Positions 34,997-44,325 of a stretch of DNA of 64,000 nt are shown piece after piece. Origin of the DNA: an uncultured Bacillota bacterium (GTDB taxonomy: Bacteria > Bacillota > Clostridia > Peptostreptococcales > Anaerovoracaceae). The stretch lies in the NCBI GenBank assembly GCA_927441425.1, contig CAKMKG010000013.1:1-64000 (forward strand). Reading direction: 5' to 3'. The notes beneath the pieces were generated by a model that was given only the letters and a program-made list of their open reading frames with translations, was not told the DNA's origin and did no database searches. Both the position numbers and the translations under genes were made by a program. Within the stretch, counting starts at the first letter, position 1; each line of letters starts with the position of its first letter.

Positions 34997-37468
34997 TTGA
35001 ATAATAGAAGTAAAACAAGCAGCCTCTATTTCCGTGAGCAAATACAAGCTGCCATGAGAGAAATATTTGACTATCCCCTTACAATCGTTGAAGCACCAAT
35101 GGGCTATGGAAAAACCACAGCAGTGCGGGAGCATTTGAAGGATTCCGGAGCCAATGAATTATGGACCCAAATTCATGACGATTTAACAAGAGGCTTTTGG
35201 AACGGACTATGCGATCAACTTGAAGGAATTGACAGAAATGTTGCCCGTAGTCTTTTTGAATTGGGATTTCCGGATGACAGCGTATCCATGCAGGAGGCGT
35301 TGAAGTTGATAAAGAAAATCAAGCTGCCGGAAAAAACCGTATTGATCATCGATGATTATCACCTGATCAGCAAAGAGAGTGTGAATCGATTTATTAAGTT
35401 TCTGACAGTAAGTGAGATAAAGAATCTGAATATTGTATTGATTGCTCGCTTTGTTGAACTTAGCAGCATAGAGGAACTTTCTCTTAAGGGTTATTTGCAT
35501 TACATATCAAAAGAGATCTTTGAACTGACTGCAACTGAAATTAAAAAGTATTATAGGCTGTGCGGGGTCAATCTGAAAGATTCTGATGCGGAAAAGCTAT
35601 ATGTCTTTACGGAAGGATGGATCAGTGCCCTTTATCTTTTCATGCTTAATTACGTGAAGCATGGAAGCTTCCAAGCCACGAGGGATATTTATAAGCTGGT
35701 TGGCAATACCGTTTATCTAAATTTTTCCGACGAAATCAAAGAGTTCCTGCAGAATGTATGCTTTTTTGACAGCTTTACCCTCGAACAGGCAGCAGAGATC
35801 AGCCAAAATCAAGATGCGGAAAAGCTTTTGTCCGAAATTATTGGGAAAAACGCATTTGTAAAGTATGATGATAAAACAAGCACCTATCAGATCCATAATA
35901 TCTTCAGTCAATATCTGCAAGGCCTGACCCAAAGCAAAGATGCGGCTTATAAAACGCAGTTGTATCATAGAACTGCAAAGTTTTACATGAAAAGCAAAGA
36001 ATATATTAAAGCGATGAAATACTTTTATCTGGCTCATGATTTTGAGAATCTGCTAAATGTTGTCGAAGCGGACAAGGGTCACAGCATCCATAACGAACAG
36101 CGGGAAATCTTTATCAAATACTTTGAAGAATGTCCGGCACCGATCAGACAACATCATCCCATCGTAATGCTTATTTATGCAATCTGTCTTTTTTCATTCA
36201 ACGAGATGGAACGGTTCGCGCAGGTATGCGAAGAGTTTGCTGAAACGGTCCGGCAGCAGAGCAGCCTCAAAGCCGAGATGTTAAGAGATACAATGGGGGA
36301 ATTTGAATTACTTTTATCTTTTACGAAATACAATCATATTCAAGAAATGTATGAACATATAAAAAATGCAGAAAGAATGCTGAGCCGACCTGCTAAATTC
36401 CTCGATACAAAAAGCAGTTGGACTTTTGGTGCACCGTCTGTTCTTTATATGTTTTATAGAGAACCAGGAACGTTGAAGCAAGAAGTAAATAATCTTAAAG
36501 AGGCCATACCGATTTATCAAAAGCTTACCAACGGGCATGGAATAGGCGGCGAGTATATTATGGAAGCGGAATGGCAATTCAGCCACGGAGATTTCGATAG
36601 TGCTGAAATTGCATTGAACAAGGCGTTTTACTCGGCAAATCAAAACAGGCAGGGTGACATCGTTATCTGTACCATGTTTTTACAGGCAAGAATCGCAATC
36701 GCCAAAGGGGAGTATACAAACGCCGTTGGCATCCTCCGAAAGATGCGTGAAGAGGTGAGCCGAAAAAGGCTGTACAGTCTGGTCCATACCATAGATCTCT
36801 GCGATGCGTTTCTTTATGCCGAATTGAAAATGAATGAGAAAATCCCTTTATGGATCCGCGAAGGACAAGTGGATTCGAGCAAGCTGTATTTTCCTACACG
36901 TTCATTTTACAATATTGTTTATGGACGAGTTTTATTGATCAATGGCGAATATTTGAAGCTACTGGGCCTTGCGGAAGGATTTGCCGGAGAAGCATCTGTT
37001 TTCCCTAACTTGCTCAGTCTGATTTATATTAATATCTATATTGCGGCTGCAAATAAGAAAATCCACCGGCATGACGATGCAATGGCGGCCTTGAGGAACG
37101 CACTCGATGATGCAAGTGCTGATCGGGTTTACATGCCTTTTGTGGAAAACTGCGACTACATCAAACCATTGCTGGAGAAAATCTATCGGCAGGGAGATTA
37201 TAAGGTAGACATTACGGCGATCCTGGAACTGGAAAAATCTTATCGCCTTGCAGTAGACCAAATGAAAAATGAAAATTCTCCCCAAAACAAAACGGCACTG
37301 ACCCAAAGAGAAATGGAAATCGCACAGCTGGCAGCGCAAGGGCTTACAAACAAAGAAATCGGAGAACGTTTATTTGTCACAGAAAATACGGTGAAAATGG
37401 CGCTCAAGAATATCTACGGGAAACTCTGCATCAACAGCCGGGTGCTGCTAAAACAGTATTTTGAATAA
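34997..37468 (+). CDS. MalT-type (LAL) LuxR-family regulator
   Basis: An 823-residue ATP-binding regulator. A Walker A motif APMGYGKTT lies near residue 33, Walker B VLIIDDYH near 115, a helical repeat region spans about 330-740, and the C-terminus is a LuxR helix-turn-helix (LTQREMEIAQLAAQGLTNKE then ENTVKMALKNIYGKL). Such large regulators act as ligand- and ATP-controlled activators. TTG 34997 is used, with AAGGGAGA 7 nt upstream. The DUF2442 and large S-layer-type genes follow on the same strand and are the obvious candidate targets. Confidence 0.9.
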   Translation: MNNRSKTSSLYFREQIQAAMREIFDYPLTIVEAPMGYGKTTAVREHLKDSGANELWTQIHDDLTRGFWNGLCDQLEGIDRNVARSLFELGFPDDSVSMQEALKLIKKIKLPEKTVLIIDDYHLISKESVNRFIKFLTVSEIKNLNIVLIARFVELSSIEELSLKGYLHYISKEIFELTATEIKKYYRLCGVNLKDSDAEKLYVFTEGWISALYLFMLNYVKHGSFQATRDIYKLVGNTVYLNFSDEIKEFLQNVCFFDSFTLEQAAEISQNQDAEKLLSEIIGKNAFVKYDDKTSTYQIHNIFSQYLQGLTQSKDAAYKTQLYHRTAKFYMKSKEYIKAMKYFYLAHDFENLLNVVEADKGHSIHNEQREIFIKYFEECPAPIRQHHPIVMLIYAICLFSFNEMERFAQVCEEFAETVRQQSSLKAEMLRDTMGEFELLLSFTKYNHIQEMYEHIKNAERMLSRPAKFLDTKSSWTFGAPSVLYMFYREPGTLKQEVNNLKEAIPIYQKLTNGHGIGGEYIMEAEWQFSHGDFDSAEIALNKAFYSANQNRQGDIVICTMFLQARIAIAKGEYTNAVGILRKMREEVSRKRLYSLVHTIDLCDAFLYAELKMNEKIPLWIREGQVDSSKLYFPTRSFYNIVYGRVLLINGEYLKLLGLAEGFAGEASVFPNLLSLIYINIYIAAANKKIHRHDDAMAALRNALDDASADRVYMPFVENCDYIKPLLEKIYRQGDYKVDITAILELEKSYRLAVDQMKNENSPQNKTALTQREMEIAQLAAQGLTNKEIGERLFVTENTVKMALKNIYGKLCINSRVLLKQYFE

Positions 37469-37491
37469 GAGGACAGACAAATTCATAAAAG

Positions 37492-37508
37492 ACTACCCGC
37501 CGGGTAGT
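37492..37508. promoter_or_regulatory. 17-bp palindrome after the MalT-type gene
   Basis: ACTACCCG-C-CGGGTAGT, a perfect palindrome 24 nt after the regulator stop and upstream of the DUF2442/S-layer genes. Candidate operator or RNA hairpin. Confidence 0.5.
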
Positions 37509-37522
37509 ATGCTGCTGAAACG

Positions 37523-37555
37523 ATCCACGATACAATCATGTATGGTGGATTTTTT
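37523..37555 (+). terminator. Terminator or attenuator before the DUF2442 gene
   Basis: ATCCACGATACA / TGTATGGTGGAT (37523-37534 with 37539-37550, one mismatch, ATCA loop) followed by TTTTTTG. It ends only 17 nt before the next start codon, so it may act as an attenuator. Confidence 0.75.
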
Positions 37556-37572
37556 GATTGGAGGTGAAATGG

Positions 37573-37803
37573 ATGGGCAGGATCAAAGACATTGAGGCAC
37601 GCGACAATTATTGTCTCTATGTACAGCTCGAAAACAACAGCAGTCTCATACTTAACCTTGAAAAAAGAATTCAGACCATAAGGTTTGGGCTGCTTGAGGA
37701 TAAAGTGTTTTTTAAAACCGCAACCACTGACGGATTCTATGTCCGTTGGGGTGATCAGATAGAAATATCGATCAACGAAATATTCTTATTGATACAGAGA
37801 TGA
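37573..37803 (+). CDS. DUF2442 domain protein
   Basis: A 76-residue small protein. The pattern IKDIEARDNYCLYVQLENNSS, then LNLEKRIQTIRFGLLEDKVFF and a C-terminal WGDQIEISINEIFLL, fits DUF2442, a family of unknown function often found alone or beside toxin-antitoxin-like genes. ATG 37573 is preferred: GGAGGTGA lies upstream. It begins just after the attenuator-like hairpin and precedes the S-layer-type gene by 21 nt, so they are probably co-transcribed. Confidence 0.8.
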   Translation: MGRIKDIEARDNYCLYVQLENNSSLILNLEKRIQTIRFGLLEDKVFFKTATTDGFYVRWGDQIEISINEIFLLIQR

Positions 37804-37824
37804 TAACGAAAGGAAAAGTGTGAA

Positions 37825-40749
37825 ATGTTGAGAGAAGATCAAATTAAAGTATTTCGAAAGAACCGAATTGGTATGATTTGGCTCTTGGTTATTGTGTTAG
37901 CTGCCTCATTTGCAATGCCGGTGGCCAGCTACGCTTCTGAAGCCACGTATACTGTTACCTTTGATAAAAACAAGGATGACGCAACCTATTTGGGAGCTAA
38001 CGTCAAATTAGTGCCAGCGGGTGAAAAGCTGGGAGAATTCCCCGCACCACCTGACCATGATGACTATGCCGTTACCTCATGGAATAGCTTTGATGACGGA
38101 ATGGGATCACCCATCACCGAAGATACGGTGATAACAAGTGATTTGACCGTGTATGCCCAGTGGGAAAGGCAATATCGAGTCACCTTTATTCCGGATGCCA
38201 CTGATCCCGGTTTCTTAGGAACCGTAAGTGTTTATGTAGTGTCGGGATCCAGCATCGGAGCTTCTATGCCAGAGGAACCGACGGATGGTTTCAAGAGCTT
38301 TGTCAGCTGGAACACAGCAGCAGACGGAACCGGGACTACCGTTGAAGCAGCAACGATTATAAATGCTCCGGTAACTGCTTATGCAATCTGGACGGACGAA
38401 CCGACGCTGCAGATTACCATCCACCCATCCATAAGCGGTGGAACGATTTCCACTGAATATGCGGCGGTACCGGTGGGATATCATGTAACGGTTACGGTTG
38501 ACCCGGATTTGGGCAAACAGCTTGATCTTGATTCGCTGCATTACAATGATGGCAGTAACGTTCCAATCATACAACAGAATGGTCAATTTTCTTTCAATAT
38601 GCCTGACCACGATGTGACAATTTCTGGAACCTTCAACAGCCCGGCAGACTGGACCGATGTAATAGGGAGCAATGATGAATTTTGCGAAAATCTGGTCCAA
38701 GCAGATGACGGAACCATTTATGGAATACACATTTCTGACTATATTTATTCGGTACAGAAAAAATCAAATGGAGTTTGGACAGATATCTCTTGGACGCTGC
38801 CATCAAATGCTCCAATTCAATTTATTTCTGACCTTGCGCTGGACAGCCAGGGGAATCTCTATGCAATCGATTCCTATGAGGAATTAATCCGCAAATATGA
38901 AGGAGGAAACTGGACATCCATCCCTGCTGCTGGCTTAAGCAATGCAGACGACCTGATTGTTGATACGGATGGAACCCTCTATATTATCGTGGGTCAACTT
39001 GTCAAAAAATATGATGGCACAACGTGGATGACTCTTGGATCAGATGGTGAATTCCTAAGCGCTTCCGATTTGGCCATGGATAGCGATGGGAATTTATATT
39101 GTCTGGAATCCTCCTATTTGCGTCAGATTATGAAATATACGGGGAGCGAATGGGTTTCATTTGCGAGTACTCCTAGTGTTGAAGGTTATGGAAAACTTTG
39201 CATCGACAGTGAAGACAACTTCTATTTGACCGGAATGGACAATGGTCAAAAAATAATGACCTACCGAGACGGATCTTGGGTGCAAATCAAAACCCAGGGC
39301 GAATTTGCTCGAATATATGACCTTTTTATCTCCAATGACGATAAGTTTTATGTATCGGATTACGTTGTGAAGCAAAATCGTGTAGCACAGGGAGTTTCTA
39401 AGGTTACCTACAACACCAACTATACCGGTGCTTCAGACGTGATCACCCCGGCATACATTACCGTGAACAATAATCTGGGAACCCTTCCTCAGCAATCCCG
39501 CAACGGTTATACGCTGGCAGGCTGGAATACAAGCGCGAACGGGACAGGCACAAACTACACCGGGATGACGCCGATTACTGGAGATGTCACATTGTATGCT
39601 AAATGGACTGCTGTTTCAAATGGAGACAGCGGAGGAAATGGCGGCAGTGGAACACCGAGTCCGTCAGCCCCTGAAATTAATGGAAGCAAGGATGGAAAAG
39701 GCAATGCAACGGTAGAAATCATCTCCGATGCAGCGAAAGATGCCAAGACAGCAAGCGTAACCTTTGCAAAAGAAGATATGACTGATGTTGACGGAACGAA
39801 AACAACAGCCATGACAGTAAAAACGCCGGTAGCTAATATTACGTTTGACAGCAAAGCCATTGATGCCATTGCAAAGGAAGCGGGAAGTGAAGTGAAAATC
39901 ACTGCCTCAAAAGTTTCCGTTGACAGTCTTTCTGACAAGGCAAAATCATTGATTGGGGATCGTCCGGTCTACAACTTTGAGGTAACCAGTGGAGATAAAA
40001 CCATTACAAAGTTTGGCGGCAATGTGCAGGTATCCATTCCGTACACGCCAAAAGCCGGTGAAAAAACAAAGGCAATCGTAATCTACTATATCAATGAACA
40101 AGGAAATCCCGAACCGGTTAAAAACTGTCGCTATGATGAAAAAACAGGGATGATTACTTTTACTACCAACCATTTTTCAAAATATGCGGTAGGATATAAT
40201 GATGTGAATTTCAGTGATGTAAATGCAGATGCATGGTACGCAGATGCAGTTGAATTCCTTGCAGCACGTGGAATTGCAACGGGAACCGGAGCGGATAGCT
40301 TCAGCCCGAATAGCAATCTTACAAGAGGCCAGTTCTTGGTCATGGTAATGCGAGCTTACGGAATTGCCGCAGATGAAACCGCAAAAGATAATTTTGCAGA
40401 TGCAGGAAACACTTATTATACGGAGTATCTGGCAACGGCGAAAAGTCTTGGAATAGCAGATGGAATTGGAAACAATCTGTTTGCTCCGGAAAAGGAAATC
40501 ACCAGACAGGAAATGTTCACCTTGCTTTATAAAACCTTAGCACAAATCGGAGAACTTCCAACTGGGGATTCGGGCAAGGACCTAACCGCCTTCAGTGATG
40601 GAGACAAGGTAGCGGCTTGGGCAACGGATGCAGTAACGCTTCTGACCGAAACCGGAACAATCACCGGAAACGACGGAAAACTGCGGCTGACGGAGACAAC
40701 CACTAGGGCGCAGATGTCACAGGTATTGTATAACCTTTTGTCAAAATAG
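37825..40749 (+). CDS. Large S-layer-homology surface protein with InlB B-repeats
   Basis: A 974-residue exported protein. The signal peptide covers about 1-39 (basic start, hydrophobic IWLLVIVLAASFAM, cleavage after SYAS or nearby). InlB B-repeat-like modules of about 75 residues lie at about 42-115 and 117-193, and a third at about 525-600 (each ends in a Tyr-Ala-x-Trp motif). A region of repeated short GNLYAID-like units at about 275-520 suggests a beta-propeller. Three SLH domains (about 792-850, 855-912, 920-974) anchor it to secondary cell wall polymers. It probably binds a ligand or surface, but which is unknown. Confidence 0.92.
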   Translation: MLREDQIKVFRKNRIGMIWLLVIVLAASFAMPVASYASEATYTVTFDKNKDDATYLGANVKLVPAGEKLGEFPAPPDHDDYAVTSWNSFDDGMGSPITEDTVITSDLTVYAQWERQYRVTFIPDATDPGFLGTVSVYVVSGSSIGASMPEEPTDGFKSFVSWNTAADGTGTTVEAATIINAPVTAYAIWTDEPTLQITIHPSISGGTISTEYAAVPVGYHVTVTVDPDLGKQLDLDSLHYNDGSNVPIIQQNGQFSFNMPDHDVTISGTFNSPADWTDVIGSNDEFCENLVQADDGTIYGIHISDYIYSVQKKSNGVWTDISWTLPSNAPIQFISDLALDSQGNLYAIDSYEELIRKYEGGNWTSIPAAGLSNADDLIVDTDGTLYIIVGQLVKKYDGTTWMTLGSDGEFLSASDLAMDSDGNLYCLESSYLRQIMKYTGSEWVSFASTPSVEGYGKLCIDSEDNFYLTGMDNGQKIMTYRDGSWVQIKTQGEFARIYDLFISNDDKFYVSDYVVKQNRVAQGVSKVTYNTNYTGASDVITPAYITVNNNLGTLPQQSRNGYTLAGWNTSANGTGTNYTGMTPITGDVTLYAKWTAVSNGDSGGNGGSGTPSPSAPEINGSKDGKGNATVEIISDAAKDAKTASVTFAKEDMTDVDGTKTTAMTVKTPVANITFDSKAIDAIAKEAGSEVKITASKVSVDSLSDKAKSLIGDRPVYNFEVTSGDKTITKFGGNVQVSIPYTPKAGEKTKAIVIYYINEQGNPEPVKNCRYDEKTGMITFTTNHFSKYAVGYNDVNFSDVNADAWYADAVEFLAARGIATGTGADSFSPNSNLTRGQFLVMVMRAYGIAADETAKDNFADAGNTYYTEYLATAKSLGIADGIGNNLFAPEKEITRQEMFTLLYKTLAQIGELPTGDSGKDLTAFSDGDKVAAWATDAVTLLTETGTITGNDGKLRLTETTTRAQMSQVLYNLLSK

Positions 40750-40781
40750 CTTTGAAATAGGAAAGGGCTGTCTGGTACTAT

Positions 40782-40835
40782 ATAAGTGCATTCACCAACC
40801 ATAAACCAATGGTTGCGTGGCTGCACTTATTTTTT
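40782..40835 (+). terminator. Terminator of the S-layer-type gene
   Basis: ATAAGTGCA / TGCACTTAT (40782-40790 with 40822-40830) with inner arms CAACCAT / ATGGTTG, then TTTTTG. Confidence 0.88.
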
Positions 40836-40916
40836 GATAATAGAGGTAGCACTAACCAGATTGAATTGAGATAGGTGCGGGTGGATGCCATTGACTAAAT
40901 AGAAGGAGGAGTCATC

Positions 40917-41084
40917 ATGTACAGCGTGGGAGTAAATATTGCCAAGGAGAAAAGTGTAGTGGCGATTCTTACGGAATACGGAGAAATTGTAGCTACACCA
41001 AAGATTTATGAGCACACACGGAGAGCGCTGCTTGATCTGAGCAAACGGTATGCGCGGCCTAGTTACCGACTTTTTTTATTCTAA
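40917..41084 (+). pseudogene. N-terminal remnant of an IS110-family transposase
   Basis: A 55-codon frame starting behind GAAGGAGGAG whose first 40 residues (MYSVGVNIAKEKSVVAILTE) match the start of IS110-type DEDD transposases, which read like VGVDIAKGKSTVAIL. The first catalytic Asp is replaced by Asn, and the frame stops after a few unrelated residues; the rest of the element is missing. It is a dead relic, and marks a past insertion next to the chemoreceptor-like gene. Confidence 0.72.
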
Positions 41085-41217
41085 ATCATGTCAAATACTC
41101 ACTTTTCATATGCTAAAGTTTGGTTTGGATGTGTCGATATATTAGACAGAAACTGGGTGATATTCCCATTTAAGTAAAAGAAGACATAACAAAAACAATT
41201 ATGAAAGAAGTGATTGC

Positions 41218-42039
41218 ATGTTAATAGGAACTGGTCTCCTTGAGCATTTTTTAACCGTTGCACCATACCTGAAAGATGTTTTCGGAAAAGACTTAATCGT
41301 ATGGATATCAGATACAGATAAATTAATTGGGTACTTCGCAGGCCATAGTATGGACATTGGATCTGATGGGATACTCGGACAAGATGATCCTATGCGTGTG
41401 GCGATGAAAACCCGAAAAACCGTACGAAGCGAAGAAATGGTGGGAACTCTGGGAATTGTGCTCAAGAGTATCAACAATCCGATCTTTGATGACAACGATA
41501 ATGTGATTGGATGTATTTCAGTCGGGGTAAGCCTTGACTTGGAGAAAAAGGTAGTGAATGCTGCACATAATATAAACGAAGCGGTGGACAATATGGACGC
41601 TTCCATGAAAGAATTTGCAGAGTCGGCAGCAAATATCATAAGCAATGAAAAGGACCTTAGGGATAATATTAATGGAGTCAATACACTGACGAAAGAGATT
41701 GGAAAAGTTCTTTCCTTTACAAAAAGGATAACAGACCAGACAAACCTGCTTGGATTGAACGCCTCCATCGAAGCGGCCAGAGCAGGAGCTCACGGTGCAG
41801 GATTTGGAGTTGTCGCCGATGAAATTTGCAAATTATCCATCGAGTCCATGAGCATCGCTAAAAAGATCGAGGAGCTTTTGATCCAAATCAACGAAGCGAA
41901 CAGGAAGACGCTGGAGTGCTCTGATTCAGCATGCGCTGCGACAGAGGAGCAGGCGGCTGAAATAATCAAGACGAAATCAAAGATAGTGATGCTGAAAAGT
42001 ATTTCCGATCAGTTGGGGGAAATTGCCAGAGAACTCTAA
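41218..42039 (+). CDS. Soluble methyl-accepting chemotaxis-like protein
   Basis: A 273-residue protein without membrane segments. Residues about 1-115 form a small ligand-sensing domain, ending [15 protein letters not shown]; residues 120-273 are a short MCP signalling hairpin with the conserved tip [33 protein letters not shown] near 170-205. It is shorter than usual receptors, and probably a cytoplasmic sensor feeding CheA or another output. AAAGAAGTG upstream of ATG 41218 is a modest binding site. Monocistronic. Confidence 0.82.
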   Translation: MLIGTGLLEHFLTVAPYLKDVFGKDLIVWISDTDKLIGYFAGHSMDIGSDGILGQDDPMRVAMKTRKTVRSEEMVGTLGIVLKSINNPIFDDNDNVIGCISVGVSLDLEKKVVNAAHNINEAVDNMDASMKEFAESAANIISNEKDLRDNINGVNTLTKEIGKVLSFTKRITDQTNLLGLNASIEAARAGAHGAGFGVVADEICKLSIESMSIAKKIEELLIQINEANRKTLECSDSACAATEEQAAEIIKTKSKIVMLKSISDQLGEIAREL

Positions 42040-42155
42040 AAGAACATTTTCCAAATAATATGAGGATTGATCTCTCTAAATCCGTAGTTTGAAATGATTG
42101 AAAATCGAGGTTACGGATACACTAAATGAAAGTTAAATTGAGAGGTGAAGTTCCT

Positions 42156-42641
42156 ATGGAATACAAGATAACAAAAGCATTGCCGGTAGATAAGAATTCA
42201 ATCTTAATGATTAAAAGGCAAGCCCATGAATTTTTTGTACAAAGCCTGCCCCATCTGTATCAATCAAGCAATATTCTATTTACCGCTGATTTTTTTGATA
42301 ACTATTTTAATAATAGTAACCATGTGGCCTTGCTTGCGAAAGTGAATCATCAAAGCGTAGGTTATGCGTTAATCGATAAAGTTACAGTTGACTTACCTAT
42401 GATGAAGAACCGAGTCTATGTATACATTCAAGATATCGCGGTCATGGAAGAATATCGGAATCTAGGCATTGCGACCGCTCTACTCAATACGATTGAAGGA
42501 TTGGCAGCAGACTGGAAAGCAGAGAGTTTGGAATTGGCGGTTCATATGAATAATGTGGGAGCGATTCAACTCTATAATAGAGCCGGATTTACCGTTAGAA
42601 CCTATCGGATGGAAAAGATGTTCATACCTTATATACAGTAA
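42156..42641 (+). CDS. GNAT-family N-acetyltransferase
   Basis: A 161-residue acetyltransferase. The acetyl-CoA binding stretch VYIQDIAVMEEYRNLGIATALL (about 98-118) and the C-terminal ELAVHMNNVGAIQLYNRAGF are typical. The acceptor substrate is unknown. ATG 42156 is chosen because GAGAGGTGAAG lies upstream; an earlier in-frame ATG lacks a site. The 3' end overlaps the convergent GH18-like gene by 20 nt, so the two transcripts are partly antisense. Confidence 0.88.
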   Translation: MEYKITKALPVDKNSILMIKRQAHEFFVQSLPHLYQSSNILFTADFFDNYFNNSNHVALLAKVNHQSVGYALIDKVTVDLPMMKNRVYVYIQDIAVMEEYRNLGIATALLNTIEGLAADWKAESLELAVHMNNVGAIQLYNRAGFTVRTYRMEKMFIPYIQ

Positions 42642-43605
42642 ACATTTCATTCAACATCTGTATGCCGACCGGGAAAGGATTCATAATCGTCCAGATGCTG
42701 ATGCCGGCCAAGTCAAATTGATTTACAAGCTCCAGCTTAGCGCTCGTACTTCTGACATCGTCAAACCAGACCTCATGGATGGATCCCAAACTGTCGGTAT
42801 ACTGATAATGATGTGAGTGGGCAATCTCGTCGTAATGGATTGCTGCACCGGTTCTTTCCGCCAGTTCGATGGCTTCTGTATTGGAAATCATTTCGGCTAT
42901 GGTTTCGCCGGGAACATGAGGCAACGTCCAGTCAAGTCCATAATTCGGCAAGCCCATCAGAATTTTGTGGGAATCTATCCTTGTGATGATGAGAGATAGA
43001 ACCTCCTGCACGTTAGCTACGGAAGCTACGGCTGTAGGTGGACCGTAAATACTCTCCCATTGAAACGTTCTGAGTTCGACAAAGTTAGCAGCCTGGCCAA
43101 GAGCGATATAATCGATGCCTTCGTCGTTTACACCGGGTACAATTGAAACAATGACCAACGTGCCTCTACGATTCAGTCTCGCAGATGTTTTGGACACGGT
43201 TATGATAAATTGCTCTTTGTCCTCAGGAGCGATATACCCCAAATTGAAAACGACACCATAATAGTTTTTCTCTATTACTGTAAGAACAATATTATTAATC
43301 ATCCGGTCTCTCATCACAGGATCGGTAAAAAGCACTTTTAGCAAATCATAGCTATATAATCCCGATTCATCAAAGGGTGTAAGCACCATCAGCGGCGCAA
43401 CTCCTAAATAATAAGAATCTCGTATGAGTGAATCATCGCTGATTGGTACTAAATCACCGTTGCTGTTATAACCATAACTGTAATAAGATACATAAGTAAG
43501 ATTATTTGCCCAGCGGGCTAAAGCTTCTGTTGTTATCGTCGCAGTTGCATATCCGTTCACAATGATGGCCCTTATTTGATTTGATTTAACATTTTTACCT
43601 GACAT
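42622..43605 (-). CDS. Glycoside hydrolase 18-like protein lacking catalytic residues
   Basis: A 327-residue protein with the YaaH/spore-germination type GH18 barrel (NGYATATITTEAL start, GLPNYGLDWTLP near 240, WFDD near 283). In active members the catalytic strand reads like GVNVDFEYI; here it is GVVFNLGYI near residue 118, so both the Asp and the proton-donating Glu are replaced. It also lacks a LysM domain and signal peptide. It is therefore likely a non-catalytic glycan-binding or structural relative, perhaps of the spore. AAAGGAGG precedes ATG 43605. Confidence 0.83.
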   Translation of the reverse strand: MSGKNVKSNQIRAIIVNGYATATITTEALARWANNLTYVSYYSYGYNSNGDLVPISDDSLIRDSYYLGVAPLMVLTPFDESGLYSYDLLKVLFTDPVMRDRMINNIVLTVIEKNYYGVVFNLGYIAPEDKEQFIITVSKTSARLNRRGTLVIVSIVPGVNDEGIDYIALGQAANFVELRTFQWESIYGPPTAVASVANVQEVLSLIITRIDSHKILMGLPNYGLDWTLPHVPGETIAEMISNTEAIELAERTGAAIHYDEIAHSHHYQYTDSLGSIHEVWFDDVRSTSAKLELVNQFDLAGISIWTIMNPFPVGIQMLNEMFTVYKV

Positions 43606-43775
43606 TGATAGCCTCCTTTGTTTAGCAGCCTCTATTTATTATCATACTATTTTATGAAGTATGGATGAAAGGGTTACAAACGAGACTTGAATTCAAAAAA
43701 CATGTTATTACGCCAGAAATGCGGTATAAATATGAAATAAGGGTATAATCAAACAAAAGATTTGGAGGGAGTGCT

Positions 43776-44177
43776 TTGTATAAAATGATGAAGTTGATTG
43801 TCGCACTGATTGTGACCATGATGTTTTTCAGCGGGTGTAGCAATGCACCTGATAACACAGACCCAGGCTATGAAAAGATCTCAGCGGAAGATGCAAAGAA
43901 TAGGATGGAGGAGAACAAGGCTGCAATTGTCGTGGATGTTCGTACGGAGAGCGAATATAAGGAAGGGCATATTGAAGGCGCGATCCTGATTCCGAATGAA
44001 ACAATTATAGATTCTCCTCCGGAGGAGCTGCCGGACTACGATGCGGAACTTCTGATCTACTGCAGATCCGGAAACCGCAGCCAGCAAGCGGCCGAAAAGC
44101 TTGTAAAGATGGGATATACAAATGTGTCGGATTTCGGTGGAATCATAGACTGGCCTTATGATACGGTCACGGAATAG
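43776..44177 (+). CDS. Rhodanese-domain lipoprotein
   Basis: A 133-residue protein with a lipoprotein signal (hydrophobic LIVALIVTMMF then lipobox FSGC, Cys near 21) and a rhodanese domain (about 35-130): VVDVRTESEYKEGHIEGAILIP and the active-site loop LIYCRSGNRSQQAAEKL with Cys near 97. It would transfer or bind sulfane sulfur on the outer face of the membrane. TTG 43776 is used, GGAGGG being 6 nt upstream. Confidence 0.9.
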   Translation: MYKMMKLIVALIVTMMFFSGCSNAPDNTDPGYEKISAEDAKNRMEENKAAIVVDVRTESEYKEGHIEGAILIPNETIIDSPPEELPDYDAELLIYCRSGNRSQQAAEKLVKMGYTNVSDFGGIIDWPYDTVTE

Positions 44178-44187
44178 AAGAACGGGC

Positions 44188-44213
44188 AAAACACCTCGTG
44201 GCGAGGTGTTTTT
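44188..44213 (+). terminator. Terminator of the rhodanese gene
   Basis: AACACCTCG / CGAGGTGTT (44190-44198 with 44202-44210), then TTTG. Confidence 0.85.
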
Positions 44214-44325
44214 GTTATAGGATTTTCAAAAAAATTTATATTATAGTGAATTGGTATGATATAATGAACGCTATAAATTGAGTCCAAGGCTGGAATCGCT
44301 TATTCAGGAAAGGAAAAAATAAGGA

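Noticed and set aside
40917..41084. An intact IS110 element
   Set aside because: Only the first about 40 residues resemble the transposase, the first catalytic Asp is Asn, and the C-terminal Ser domain is missing.
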